Assembly (NCBI GenBank): GCA_964601805.1
Contig: CAZROW010000004.1
Location: 6,430-70,429, forward strand
Origin: Eutrophocola sp964601805
GTDB taxonomy: Bacteria > Pseudomonadota > Gammaproteobacteria > Pseudomonadales > Pseudohongiellaceae
Reading direction: 5' to 3'
Length of the DNA stretch: 64,000 nt
Within the stretch, counting starts at the first letter, position 1. Every line of letters starts with the position of its first letter. The notes under the pieces are model-generated. The model searched no databases. It saw only the letters and a program-made list of their open reading frames with translations, and had not been told where the DNA came from. This document shows, in pieces, positions 44,895 to 54,356 of the stretch. The translations under genes and the position numbers were made by a program.

Positions 44895-45533
44895 ATGAAC
44901 ATATTTGCAGCAAAAGTTATGTCCAGAACTATTACTACCACGTTTATTACCCTGCTTGCCCTGGCATCAGGCTCCCTGGTCTATGGCCAGGGTGATGCTG
45001 ACGCCGGTGCAGAGAAGATTACCGTGTGCCTGGCGTGTCATGGCCAGGACGGCAACATGAGCCAGCTCGACAATGTCCCCATGATCGGTGGCCAGAACGA
45101 AAGTTATCTGCTCAAGCAGATGATGGATATCAAGAGTGGCGACAGGGTTGCACCGTTGATGAACGGCATGCTCAATAACCTTGATGAGCAGGACATGGCA
45201 GATGTTGCTGCCTATTACGCCTCACAGCCAGCCCCACAGGGTGCTGCTGATCCCGAGATTGTTGACCTGGGCGAATCACTCTACCGGGCCGGAATTGCAG
45301 AAGTAGGCGTTGCAGCCTGCACGGCCTGCCATTCCCCCAATGGTGAAGGCCTGCCCTCTGCGGGCTACCCGGCACTGAGTGGCCAGGATGCTGCCTACAC
45401 CGAGATGCAGCTTCGCGCATTCAGGGATGGTGTCAGGCAGAATGACGATGCAGAAATCATGCGCAGTATAGCTGCCAGGATGAATGATGCCGAAATCGCC
45501 GCAGTTGCCTCCTATGTCTCCGGATTACGTTGA
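44895..45533 (+). CDS. Dihaem cytochrome c4
   Basis: Periplasmic electron carrier, 212 residues, with a signal peptide ending near residue 31 and two class I haem c modules. Haem motifs are C45-L-A-C-H49 and C142-T-A-C-H146; Met ligands fit the APLMNGML and SIAARMND regions. Two similar halves joined by a short Pro/Ala linker are typical of cytochrome c4, a donor to terminal oxidases. A cytochrome c4 before dsbA and after engB is the usual order in Pseudomonas relatives. Confidence 0.92.
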   Translation: MNIFAAKVMSRTITTTFITLLALASGSLVYGQGDADAGAEKITVCLACHGQDGNMSQLDNVPMIGGQNESYLLKQMMDIKSGDRVAPLMNGMLNNLDEQDMADVAAYYASQPAPQGAADPEIVDLGESLYRAGIAEVGVAACTACHSPNGEGLPSAGYPALSGQDAAYTEMQLRAFRDGVRQNDDAEIMRSIAARMNDAEIAAVASYVSGLR

Positions 45534-45744
45534 TTCAGCAGGCATTCAGGGGATTCCGGTAAAACTGCAAGAATTATGAAATTATAAAAAGGCTCACGCC
45601 AACTAATGCCTTTTCGCCGGTCTCTTATGGCATACTCAGTTGCACTTGTTGCCCGATTTTCTCTGAGTATGACCTGAAAACGGCCCGGGACATCGGCACA
45701 CAAATGGCTGAATCAGGATAATCGAAGAATTACCGAGGATATAA

Positions 45745-46389
45745 ATGATGAAACTGTTAACCAAAACCCTGTTGCTGGCCGCACTGTTTCTTGGTGCCGC
45801 GGCGACTGTCAGCGCTCAACCGGCTTTGTATGTGGAAGGAACTCATTACGATGAGATCGCTTCCCCGGTCAGGACTTCTGATCCCAACAAGATCGAAATC
45901 ACCGAAATTTTCTGGTACGGATGTCCTCATTGCTATGCCTTTGAGCCCCTGATTACCAGCTGGGAAGAAAAGCTGCCTTCCGATGTCGCCTTTGTTCGCA
46001 GCCCCGGCATGTGGAACCAGACCATGGAAATCCATGCCCAGATCTACTATGCCGCCGAGGCCCTGGGCGTCACTGACAAGATTCATGATGTGGCCTTCAG
46101 CGAAATTCACCAGCGCAGGAATTACCTGCAGACTGAGGAAGCCGTGAAAGAAATGTTTGTCAGGGAAGGCGTTGAGTCTTCCGCTTTTGACAAGGCCTGG
46201 AACTCCTTCTCGGTTACTTCGGCTGTCAAACGTGCCGGTACCCGCATGCGTGACTATGGTGTTCGCGGCGTCCCGAGCATGGTGGTTAATGGCAAATACC
46301 TGGTTTCAGTCGGTGGTGCCGTACCGACCCAGACAGACCTGCTGAAAATAGTCGACTTCCTGGTACAAAAGGAAAGATCCAGCAGCTAA
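45745..46389 (+). CDS. dsbA: Thiol:disulfide interchange protein DsbA
   Basis: Periplasmic oxidant that forms disulfides in exported proteins. The 214 residues include a signal peptide (cut near residue 24 after VSA), the active site C60-P-H-C63 (FWYGCPHCYAFEP) and the cis-Pro loop GVRGVPSMVVNG. The ribosome site GAGGA is good. A rho-independent terminator follows, so dsbA is its own unit. It could serve the secretion operon downstream. Confidence 0.96.
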   Translation: MMKLLTKTLLLAALFLGAAATVSAQPALYVEGTHYDEIASPVRTSDPNKIEITEIFWYGCPHCYAFEPLITSWEEKLPSDVAFVRSPGMWNQTMEIHAQIYYAAEALGVTDKIHDVAFSEIHQRRNYLQTEEAVKEMFVREGVESSAFDKAWNSFSVTSAVKRAGTRMRDYGVRGVPSMVVNGKYLVSVGGAVPTQTDLLKIVDFLVQKERSSS

Positions 46390-46412
46390 AAACGCTGTCA
46401 TCAAGATCCGAG

Positions 46413-46444
46413 ACGCCCATGTTGCTTCAACATGGGCGTTTTTT
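46413..46444 (+). terminator. Rho-independent terminator of dsbA
   Basis: A perfect 12-bp stem (46413-46424 with 46428-46439; ACGCCCATGTTG and its complement), a three-base loop and a run of six T at 46439-46444. The remaining spacer to gspL (to 46704) holds only a probable promoter region. Confidence 0.92.
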
Positions 46445-46661
46445 GTGGGACTTCCGGTTTTCCAGGGGTGGCCTGAGTGGAATGCCGGAATCATGGAAGG
46501 AAGCGGTAATAAGGTGATTTATTCTGTATTTTTAGCTATTTACGGCAAAATACTCGGAAAAGAATAAACTTTTTGGCAAGGCACGTTGTCATAGTACAGA
46601 CCCGCAGCCGGGAAAACGCTCGATTGTCCCCCATTCACTGGGGTGTCAGCCGAAAATAACC

Positions 46662-46667
46662 TATAAT
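46662..46667 (+). promoter_or_regulatory. Candidate -10 element of the type II secretion operon
   Basis: A perfect TATAAT 37 bases upstream of gspL, at the end of the 315-bp dsbA-gspL spacer. No good -35 is seen at 16-18 bp, so the promoter may depend on an activator. The rest of the spacer shows no gene. Confidence 0.35.
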
Positions 46668-46704
46668 TCAACGTTTTAGAGAGAGCTTCATTCCTCAAGC
46701 AGCT

Positions 46705-48012
46705 ATGACACCGGGTATTCCCTTACTTGACAAGATTCCCGCCAGGGAGATTGGTCTGAAAATCCAGTCTTTGCTGCCTGCCAGGCGTCATTCCGAGATT
46801 CTGGATCGCATCGATGCCAGCCTGTTGTTGTTTGACAATATCCTGATCAACACTGCCGATGGGGCTTCGGCAGAGATCCAGAGTGATTCCGAATCTTCTT
46901 TTCCCGCGGCACTGGCCCTTACCGCCCGGGCCCTGACAGGCGGCACTGATAACCAGAATATCCTGCTGCTATTACCTACAGCCGATTTCATCGCCACTTC
47001 CTACAGCATGAACATGAGCGGCGAAAAGCTCATCCGTTCTGCCCTGGAACTTCAGTCACAATCACTGATACCGGCTTATGAAGAAGAGCTGCTGCTGGCC
47101 GTTGATGCCTCCAGCCCGGAGGGTGTGGCGCTGTGGTTCAATGAAGCCGAAGCCAACCGCCTTTTCCGTGCCTTTGACAAGGAAGGCCTGTTCCTGGGTG
47201 CGATTATGCCGCGCAGCCTGGCAGTGCTGACCCCCGACAAGGATGAAGAGCCTGTCACCACACTGATCAATGATGAGGAAGGTAACAATATTTCCTTCAT
47301 GCAGATCATGGGCAGCACCATCAAGCGGCTCCTGACGGTGAATCGTAAAGACCTTGACCAGGAAGTTTTTGCGAAGCAGTGGGAACTGGAAACCAGCCAG
47401 ATCAAGGGTGATACAGTCAGCAATATGAATTCCCTAGAAGACTGGAAGGCAATTCACCGGATCGTCAAACCCGTGCCGCAGTACAGTTTTCTGCCTGCCG
47501 GCGCCCTGGCCGAAGAAAAGCGCATTAATTTTGCCCGCAGAAGCAAGGCCGGTATGGCCGTGGCGGCCTGTCTTGTGCTGTTGTTGTTTGCCCCCTTTGT
47601 GTCCAACTGGATGACGCTGCGGGGATTGCAGTCTGAGCTGGAAAGGGCTGAAGAACAAAGTGCGGAAGTCAGGAATCTGCAGGCCTCCATTTTTGACATG
47701 GAAGAGGAGTGGGGCGCCCTGGATGAATACCCTGACCAGGAAGTTGGTTCGGTACTGGTATTACTGAACGATGTCATCCAGAGTTCACTGACCTCGTTTT
47801 CTATCAACAAGGGTGTTGTTGATATTTCAGGTTCGACCGCCGACCCGGCTTACCTGGTTGAACTGCTGGCCGAAAAGGAGCAGTTCTACAATGTTGGGCA
47901 AAGCACCCTGACCCGCGGCAGTGGTACCTCCTTCGGCATTCGGCTTAACCTGAGCAGTGTCGATTTTGAAGCCTACGAAGAAAAGTACCCGCTCATTACA
48001 CAGGGAAGATAA
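46705..48012 (+). CDS. gspL: Type II secretion system protein GspL (divergent)
   Basis: Inner-membrane component linking the GspE ATPase to the pseudopilus platform. The 435 residues have an actin-like cytoplasmic domain (about 1-275), one membrane span at about 282-301 and a periplasmic ferredoxin-like domain after a coiled-coil stretch (about 303-330). Sequence similarity to GspL is low by eye and the assignment leans on the topology and on gspM, E, F, D, G-K directly downstream; a PilM/PilN-fused relative is the alternative. It is first in the operon, an unusual place for gspL. Confidence 0.78.
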   Translation: MTPGIPLLDKIPAREIGLKIQSLLPARRHSEILDRIDASLLLFDNILINTADGASAEIQSDSESSFPAALALTARALTGGTDNQNILLLLPTADFIATSYSMNMSGEKLIRSALELQSQSLIPAYEEELLLAVDASSPEGVALWFNEAEANRLFRAFDKEGLFLGAIMPRSLAVLTPDKDEEPVTTLINDEEGNNISFMQIMGSTIKRLLTVNRKDLDQEVFAKQWELETSQIKGDTVSNMNSLEDWKAIHRIVKPVPQYSFLPAGALAEEKRINFARRSKAGMAVAACLVLLLFAPFVSNWMTLRGLQSELERAEEQSAEVRNLQASIFDMEEEWGALDEYPDQEVGSVLVLLNDVIQSSLTSFSINKGVVDISGSTADPAYLVELLAEKEQFYNVGQSTLTRGSGTSFGIRLNLSSVDFEAYEEKYPLITQGR

Positions 48013-48021
48013 GCGCAAGCC

Positions 48022-48552
48022 ATGAAGCAAAATGAAAAAAAACTCATTGCCCTCGCCTCGGTGGTCTTTGTCATTCTTGTCATCGTGCAGGGCATTCCCT
48101 TCCTGCGTAATGCCTACCAGGAAAATCAGGCAGAAATAGAATTTCTGGAGCAGCGCATAGAGCGTCTGCAGATGCTGATGGCGGAAGCGCCACAGATCAA
48201 ACAGGAAGAAGCCCGAAAGCGCCGCCTGACGACAGAAATGGAGTACTGGACCTTTTCCGGACAGGAGCAGAACCTGGTCGGCAGTAGTGTCCAGCGCCAA
48301 CTGCGTCAGGCCGTGGAAGAGGCAGGAGTCCAGCCGCGCTCATACGATCCTCCCCGTTATTCTGAAATAGAGGGCTGGTTGCTGGTGACACAGGAAATGG
48401 ATTTTGTCATCGATCAGGAAAACATTCTGAAGTTCCTGGACCTGATAGCCGCATCACGTCCCAAATTGTACGTGACCGAATTCAACATAAACAGAAACCG
48501 CAGGCAGTTCCTGGGCTCCATTACCGTTACAGGATTCAGCAAGAACCAATAA
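48022..48552 (+). CDS. gspM: Type II secretion system protein GspM-like
   Basis: Short (176 aa) inner-membrane protein with a single N-terminal span (about 8-25), a coiled-coil segment (about 32-75, Glu/Gln/Leu-rich) and a periplasmic alpha/beta domain (about 90-176). This is the topology of GspM, which pairs with GspL. Position 9 bp after gspL and 4 bp before gspE supports it. PilO-like proteins have the same layout, so GspM is inferred from context. Confidence 0.75.
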   Translation: MKQNEKKLIALASVVFVILVIVQGIPFLRNAYQENQAEIEFLEQRIERLQMLMAEAPQIKQEEARKRRLTTEMEYWTFSGQEQNLVGSSVQRQLRQAVEEAGVQPRSYDPPRYSEIEGWLLVTQEMDFVIDQENILKFLDLIAASRPKLYVTEFNINRNRRQFLGSITVTGFSKNQ

Positions 48553-48556
48553 CACC

Positions 48557-50023
48557 ATGACAGCAGAACACGGACACCTGACCTTACCGATCTTCAGCCA
48601 GTTGCTGGAGCCGGAAGGTATTGCACCGGCCAGGAACTTCAGCGAGAGCTGGGAGTTGATCTGCAATCGCGTGCCCAGTATAGAAAGCCGTGCCAAGGTG
48701 CGCTTCGTGATTGGTGACCAGGTGCAGTTTCGTATTGGCAATACCGACGAGGTGGCTCGCCTGACGAAACACTGGCGTGCGGAACTGTCGCCGGAAATTG
48801 CCGATGCGGATGATGCCTTTGTATCCGGCTTTGGCGACGATGACGAGTTTTCTGACATGGACTCGGAAGCCCCGATTATTCGCCTGGTGAATCACCTGTT
48901 TGCCCGGGCACTGGACCTCAATGCCAGTGACATCCATTTTGAGCCAACCGAAAACTATCTCGAGGTTCGCTGTCGTGTAGATGGCATCATGACACGTATT
49001 GAAAAACTGCCCATCAAGATCCAGTCAGCGGTAGCGTCCAGGCTCAAGCTGATGGCGCGACTGGATATCGGTGAAAAGCGCCTGCCGCAGGATGGACGTA
49101 TCGAATACCGGGTTGGTGAGCGTGAACTGGATATGCGTGTTTCCACGCTGCCGGGTGTCCTGGGTGAATCGGTGGTGTTGCGTATTCTCGATCGCAGCGA
49201 CCTCAGCATTGAGCTGTCCGACCTTGGTATGCCTGAAAAGGTGCTGAGCGATTATTCCCGCGTGATCACCCAGCCCCATGGGCTCATCCTGATTACCGGC
49301 CCAACAGGCAGTGGTAAAACCACAACCCTGTATGGCACGCTGGAAAAAATTCACAACGAAAAACAGAAAATCATCACCGTGGAAGACCCGGTGGAATACC
49401 AGCTCAACGGTATTACCCAGATCCAGGTCAATCCCCGAATCGGGCTGAGTTTTGCCTCCGGCCTGCGTTCCATTGTGCGCCAGGACCCGGATATTCTGAT
49501 GATTGGTGAGATTCGTGACCACGAGACAGCAGAAATTGCCATCGAATCGGCACTGACCGGTCACCTGGTGTTTTCCACCCTGCATACCAATGATGCGGCC
49601 GGTGCTGTCACACGATTGCAGGATATGGGCGTAGAGAGTTACCTGATCAGTTCGAGCCTGCTGGGCATCCAGGCACAACGACTGGTCCGGCGTGTCTGCA
49701 CAGATTGTGCTGAAACTGTTGCAATGACTGATGATGAAGTCACCGTGCTTGGCATTGAAACAGGCGAGATTCCCGAGATCAGGCGTGGCAGCGGTTGCGA
49801 GCGCTGTGGTGGTACTGGGTACCGCGGCCGCGTGGGTCTTTATGAACTATTGTTGATGTCTGATGAAATCCGCCACCTGATTACCAACGGTTCGGATGCC
49901 AATGTCATTCGCCGGCAGGGCATCAAGGAAGGCATGATCACCCTGCGTGAGGACGCTCTTGAAAAGCTCAAGGCTGGTTTGACCACACCTGAAGAAGTAG
50001 TGAGGGTGACACGCGCCGTATGA
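48557..50023 (+). CDS. gspE: Type II secretion ATPase GspE
   Basis: Cytoplasmic hexameric ATPase powering pseudopilus assembly. The 488 residues show the N-terminal GspL-binding domain, Walker A GPTGSGKTT near residue 248, Walker B LMIGEIRDHETA, and the tetracysteine zinc module (CTDC ... CERC). An acidic linker (DDAFVSGFGDDDEFSDMDSE, about 77-96) precedes the core. Stop overlaps the gspF start (ATGA), so the two are coupled. Confidence 0.95.
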   Translation: MTAEHGHLTLPIFSQLLEPEGIAPARNFSESWELICNRVPSIESRAKVRFVIGDQVQFRIGNTDEVARLTKHWRAELSPEIADADDAFVSGFGDDDEFSDMDSEAPIIRLVNHLFARALDLNASDIHFEPTENYLEVRCRVDGIMTRIEKLPIKIQSAVASRLKLMARLDIGEKRLPQDGRIEYRVGERELDMRVSTLPGVLGESVVLRILDRSDLSIELSDLGMPEKVLSDYSRVITQPHGLILITGPTGSGKTTTLYGTLEKIHNEKQKIITVEDPVEYQLNGITQIQVNPRIGLSFASGLRSIVRQDPDILMIGEIRDHETAEIAIESALTGHLVFSTLHTNDAAGAVTRLQDMGVESYLISSSLLGIQAQRLVRRVCTDCAETVAMTDDEVTVLGIETGEIPEIRRGSGCERCGGTGYRGRVGLYELLLMSDEIRHLITNGSDANVIRRQGIKEGMITLREDALEKLKAGLTTPEEVVRVTRAV

Positions 50024-51225
50024 GCATGAACTATTACCAGTACCAGGCCTGTGATGCGCAGGGCAATATGACGTCGGGTCAGCTCAGCGCTGATTCGGAG
50101 CGTGAAGCCATTGCCATGCTGCAGTCCCGAAAACTGGTGCCGGTGAAGATACGAACGACCTCACGGCAAAACATGGCACGATCCGGTGCGCGTATCAGCA
50201 ATGCCGACCTGGTGGACTTTACCAATGGCCTGACCACCCTGGTTGAAGCCAGGATTCCCATCGACAAGGCATTGACCCTGCTTGACGGCATTACCGAAAA
50301 GGAACACATGAAACGCCTGGTGGTGTCGCTCAGGCGTGACGTGAAAGAAGGTAAAAGCCTGGCCGATGCCATGGAGGCAAGGCCGGATGTGTTTTCCAAG
50401 CTGTATATCAATATCATCCGTGCAGGCGAAACCGGCGGCATCCTTGACCAGCTTCTGCCGGACCTGGTGAATTTCCTGGAAACGGCGGAAGAAACCAAGA
50501 AGCAGGTGATTTCGGCGTTAACCTATCCCCTGGTCCTTCTGGTCACAGGGGTCATTTCGGTCGCCCTGCTTTTGATTTTTGTTGTGCCGCAATTTACCGA
50601 GATGTTTGAAGATGTCGGTTCTGACATTCCCGCCTCGGCTGAGTTCCTGCTCGCCCTGAGCAGCGGGCTCAAATTCTACAGCTGGCTGATAGTGCCAGTT
50701 GTCTTTTTAACGATTTACTGGTGGCGATGGCTGAATGCGGACAAGACGCGCAAACAGCAAAAAGATGCCTGGATGCTGCAGCTCCCGGTGGCGGGAAAAC
50801 TGTTGCTGCACAAGGACGTTGCGATTTTCGCACGCACCCTGGGTGCACTTCTTGGTGCAGGTATTCCCTTGATTCGCGGGTTGCGTGTTGCGCGCGAAGT
50901 GATAAGCAATGAGGAACTCATTCATCACCTTGAGGTCGTAGAAGAAGACGTTCGAAGTGGTTCCGGCCTGGGTATCGCATTGGAAAAAACTGGCATGTTC
51001 CCGGTGCTGTTGCATCAATTGGTGACGGTGGGAGAAGAATCAGGTCGCACAGGCCCGATTCTCAAAAAACTGGCAAAGAGTTTTGATGCCAACGTCCGGG
51101 ACGATATTTCCCGCCTGGTCAGCGCATTACAACCGGCCCTGATTTTGTTGCTGGGTATCGCGGTTGGCGGAATTATCATCATCATGCTGTCTGCGGTTTT
51201 CAGTATGAACACGGTAGATTTTTAA
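50020..51225 (+). CDS. gspF: Type II secretion inner-membrane platform protein GspF
   Basis: Polytopic platform protein, 401 residues, with two tandem GspF domains separated by hydrophobic spans (about 170-195, 220-240 and a C-terminal one at about 375-398). Family blocks are LTTLVEARIPIDKAL and GAGIPLIRGLRVARE (second repeat), with RAGETGGILDQLL and VGEESGRTGPIL as matching loops. Length normal. It overlaps gspE by 4 bases. Confidence 0.95.
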   Translation: MSMNYYQYQACDAQGNMTSGQLSADSEREAIAMLQSRKLVPVKIRTTSRQNMARSGARISNADLVDFTNGLTTLVEARIPIDKALTLLDGITEKEHMKRLVVSLRRDVKEGKSLADAMEARPDVFSKLYINIIRAGETGGILDQLLPDLVNFLETAEETKKQVISALTYPLVLLVTGVISVALLLIFVVPQFTEMFEDVGSDIPASAEFLLALSSGLKFYSWLIVPVVFLTIYWWRWLNADKTRKQQKDAWMLQLPVAGKLLLHKDVAIFARTLGALLGAGIPLIRGLRVAREVISNEELIHHLEVVEEDVRSGSGLGIALEKTGMFPVLLHQLVTVGEESGRTGPILKKLAKSFDANVRDDISRLVSALQPALILLLGIAVGGIIIIMLSAVFSMNTVDF

Positions 51226-51282
51226 CTGGAGTAACGTGTGATTTACACAGGTAGTTGGAATAAAAATAATTTGAAGGAACTC

Positions 51283-53406
51283 ATGGGAATACCAGCTAAA
51301 TTATCAGTGCTGTTTCTGGCGGTCACTTTGACTTCATGTGCGAGCATGCAGCAGAGCCAGCAATCATCCCGGCCGGCTCCCACCACGACGGCCCCGGTTA
51401 CTGATCAGCAATCAGCCACCCAAAGTTCTGCTGTTTCCGGTTCAACTTCAAGCGGTAATAGCCAATCGGAAGAAGATGCTGATCCCGGTATCAATCGCGC
51501 AGGCAGAATTATTCAGCTTGGGCGTTTTGTTGAAGATGTTCCCCAGGTGGAAGTCCCCGAAGGCACGACTGTAGAACTGAACTATGAACAGGAAGACCTG
51601 CGCCTGGTGTTTGAACAGCTTGGTGATGAGCTCCAGATCAACATGGTGATTGATCCCAGTATTGATTCAAGCGTGAGCCTGCGCTCTTCACCGGACAACC
51701 CCTTGCAGTACGAAGACCTCTGGCCACTGATGCGAATGCTTGCTGCCAATGCCGGGGTTACCATTGAGCAGGCCGGCAATGTGTATCGTTTCATGCGCAA
51801 TGCCTCCGATATTCCGACAGAAATTGTCATGCCCGGCTGGCTGGGTGATGCCACGTCTTCCGAAGTCATGCAGGTCACTCCCCTGACCTATATTTCAGTG
51901 GAGTCAGCACTGGCCATACTGAATCCCCTGTTGCAGCCCGAAGGCAACATTGTCCGCCTGGGGCAAGCCAATCTGATCGGCATCAGTGGAACCCCGCAAC
52001 AGCTGGAACGGGTCAATGCCATGCTTGAAGTGATTGATGATGACCCTTTCCAGAACCAGGGCATTCAGCTGTATGAACTGGTGAATTCCCAGGCGGCAGA
52101 CGTGGCTACCGAGTTGACCAATGTGCTTACCCTGGTCGAAGGCGAACAATCCTCTTACCAGGTGATGGGACTTGAGCGTATCAATGCCGTACTGGTTATT
52201 GCACCGGCCAACAGGGGTTTTGAAGAAGTGACGCGCTGGGTTCGTATTCTCGATGCAGAAAGCCAGGAACAGGTAGAGCAGTTGTTTTTCTATAAAGTTA
52301 AAAACCTGAACGCCACTACCCTGGCTCAGACCCTCACACAAGTTTTTGAACAGGAAGAAGGCAATGTGCCTAATGTTGTCGAGGAAGAAGATGCTGTGGC
52401 AGGCACCCCTGATAGCGAAGGTGATGACGCCCCTGCAACTGCAGCTACAGCGGAAAATGCAACAGTGGATAACGTGGTGTCTGCCAATATTTCTGTCAGG
52501 ATTGTTGCAGATGAAGATACCAACAGCCTGCTGGTCAGGGGTACACCACGTGAGTACCGCTCATTGCTGGCCACTATCAACAACCTGGATACTCCTCCAC
52601 CCCAGGTTTTGATCAATGCTGTCATCGGCCAGGTGACGCTGACCGACGAAACCCGGTTTGGCGTGGATTGGCGCCGGGTATCCCAGAATGCCAATACCGG
52701 TATCGTCAGTTCCCGCTTCCTGCCACAGACAGGCTTGTTGCAGGAAAATGGTAATGCCGCCGTTGGCTCCGGCCTGATCCTGACCCGAACATTCAATGAC
52801 GGTTCATCCATTATCGATGCAACCTTGAACGCCATCGCCCAGGACAATGAAATTCGGCTGCTGGCCAGACCCACAATCCTGGCCACCAATAACCAGGAAG
52901 GTGAAATCAAGGTGGGACAGGCTGTACCTATTGACCAGGGTCAGACCGTATCGGGTAACGGTGTAGTGACGTCTAATGTGGCTTACCGGGATGTGGGAAT
53001 TGTCATGACGATTACACCGCAGATTAATGATGACGGATTTATTAACCTGGAAATATTCCAGAGCCTTTCCTCGGTCGAGGGCGGCACAGGTGTCCAGAAC
53101 AACCCGGTTTTTTCAAACCAGGAGATTACAACGACAGCGGTTGTCGGAGATGGCTCAACAATTACACTGGGCGGCCTGATCCAGGAAGACAACTCCGACC
53201 AGAATACCGGTATTCCCGGCCTGCAAAGAGTGCCGGTACTTGGCGGGCTGTTTTCCTATCAGCAGATTTCATCGGTAAGAAGGGAGCTGTTTGTAATTCT
53301 CAGACCCCAAATCATCACCGGCGATGAAAGCGATGTGGCCTATATGCGTGAACTCAGGAACAGTTTCGAGGCTATCAACTCGCTGTTTGAGGACGCTGGA
53401 CTCTAA
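51283..53406 (+). CDS. gspD: Type II secretion secretin GspD (predicted lipoprotein)
   Basis: Outer-membrane secretin channel, 707 residues. From ATG 51283 (AAGGA upstream) the N-terminus is a lipoprotein signal with lipobox L-T-S-C, Cys19, and Ala at +2, which predicts outer-membrane sorting. A GTG at 51238 with GGAG is also in frame and would only lengthen the signal. A Ser/Thr/Gln-rich linker (about 20-70) precedes the N0-N3 domains; N3 carries an acidic Ala-rich insert at about 367-396. The C-terminal secretin domain (about 445-690) is complete with VPILGGLF-type block RVPVLGGLFSYQ. Lipidation would let it reach the outer membrane without a GspS pilotin. Confidence 0.92.
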   Translation: MGIPAKLSVLFLAVTLTSCASMQQSQQSSRPAPTTTAPVTDQQSATQSSAVSGSTSSGNSQSEEDADPGINRAGRIIQLGRFVEDVPQVEVPEGTTVELNYEQEDLRLVFEQLGDELQINMVIDPSIDSSVSLRSSPDNPLQYEDLWPLMRMLAANAGVTIEQAGNVYRFMRNASDIPTEIVMPGWLGDATSSEVMQVTPLTYISVESALAILNPLLQPEGNIVRLGQANLIGISGTPQQLERVNAMLEVIDDDPFQNQGIQLYELVNSQAADVATELTNVLTLVEGEQSSYQVMGLERINAVLVIAPANRGFEEVTRWVRILDAESQEQVEQLFFYKVKNLNATTLAQTLTQVFEQEEGNVPNVVEEEDAVAGTPDSEGDDAPATAATAENATVDNVVSANISVRIVADEDTNSLLVRGTPREYRSLLATINNLDTPPPQVLINAVIGQVTLTDETRFGVDWRRVSQNANTGIVSSRFLPQTGLLQENGNAAVGSGLILTRTFNDGSSIIDATLNAIAQDNEIRLLARPTILATNNQEGEIKVGQAVPIDQGQTVSGNGVVTSNVAYRDVGIVMTITPQINDDGFINLEIFQSLSSVEGGTGVQNNPVFSNQEITTTAVVGDGSTITLGGLIQEDNSDQNTGIPGLQRVPVLGGLFSYQQISSVRRELFVILRPQIITGDESDVAYMRELRNSFEAINSLFEDAGL

Positions 53407-53433
53407 TTTTCAGAATACTACCGGAGCCAAAAA

Positions 53434-53826
53434 ATGAAACGACAAACTGGATTTACCCTTATCGAACTTCTGGTGGTGATGGCCATACTGGGCATGCTGG
53501 CAGCCCTGGTGGGCCCGGCGCTTTTTGGCAATCTCAGCAAGGGGCAGCGCACAACAGCATCTTCCCAGATCAGCAACCTGGAGTCCGCCCTGGACACTTA
53601 CAGGCTTGATGTTGGGAGTTATCCGGACTCCCTGGCGGGACTGGTAACCAATGACAGCGGCAGCCCCCGCTGGAACGGCCCCTACATTCGGGATGAAGAA
53701 GTACCGCTGGACCCCTGGGACAACCCGTACCACTACGAACCTGATGGCAGGGATTTCATCCTGATGTCATTTGGTGCTGATGGTGTGCGTGGCGGCGAAG
53801 GTGATGACGCCGACATCGGAAGTTAA
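53434..53826 (+). CDS. gspG: Major pseudopilin GspG
   Basis: Main subunit of the pseudopilus, 130 residues. The prepilin leader MKRQTG is cut before FTLIELLVVM, with Glu5 present. The C-terminal Ca-binding region reads DIGS after GGEGDDA, as in the family, and DPWDNPYHYE is the conserved central block. Separated from gspD by 27 bp. No prepilin peptidase is encoded in the window. Confidence 0.96.
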   Translation: MKRQTGFTLIELLVVMAILGMLAALVGPALFGNLSKGQRTTASSQISNLESALDTYRLDVGSYPDSLAGLVTNDSGSPRWNGPYIRDEEVPLDPWDNPYHYEPDGRDFILMSFGADGVRGGEGDDADIGS

Positions 53827-53851
53827 AACTTTTCATACATGCCTGCCTGAC

Positions 53852-54346
53852 ATGCGTCAGCGGGGATTCACCTTGCTGGAACTGCTGGTGGTTCTCAGCA
53901 TCATCATCATTGCTTCGGCAATCGTACTGCCCAGTGTCACCAGTACCGAAAGCAACGTGCTGGTGGCCCAGGTCAGGCAGACGGCCAACGCATTTAACTA
54001 TGCCAGGCGTATTGCTATTGTCGAAGGCGCTCCCCAGGTCGCCACGCTTTTCCAGCTAGACTCTGATGAACCGGAATACCAGGAAATGCGGGAGCAGGCT
54101 TTGCAACGGGCAACGATCCCGCTGCTGGAGCAATTTGATTCCCAGGTCTCTTTCCAGGCTGACATCAATGAAGATCCGGAAGTCATGGAAGTGATTCAAA
54201 TCGAGTTTTTCCCCCAGGGTGGCAGTACCGGTGGCATCCTGCATTTCACCATGGACGACCTTACCGGCAGTATCAGGATTGACCACCTGACCGGGAAAAT
54301 CGAGATCCGTTACCCGGGTGAGGAATTTGAAAACGACTATTACTAA
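53852..54346 (+). CDS. gspH: Minor pseudopilin GspH
   Basis: Minor pseudopilin, 164 residues from ATG 53852, so the leader is MRQRG and the mature protein starts FTLLELLVVLS with Glu5. A frame upstream to 53771 would overlap gspG and is rejected. The rest is a variable globular domain with many acidic residues. H/I assignment follows the gene order. Confidence 0.88.
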   Translation: MRQRGFTLLELLVVLSIIIIASAIVLPSVTSTESNVLVAQVRQTANAFNYARRIAIVEGAPQVATLFQLDSDEPEYQEMREQALQRATIPLLEQFDSQVSFQADINEDPEVMEVIQIEFFPQGGSTGGILHFTMDDLTGSIRIDHLTGKIEIRYPGEEFENDYY

Positions 54347-54356
54347 TACAGCAAGC

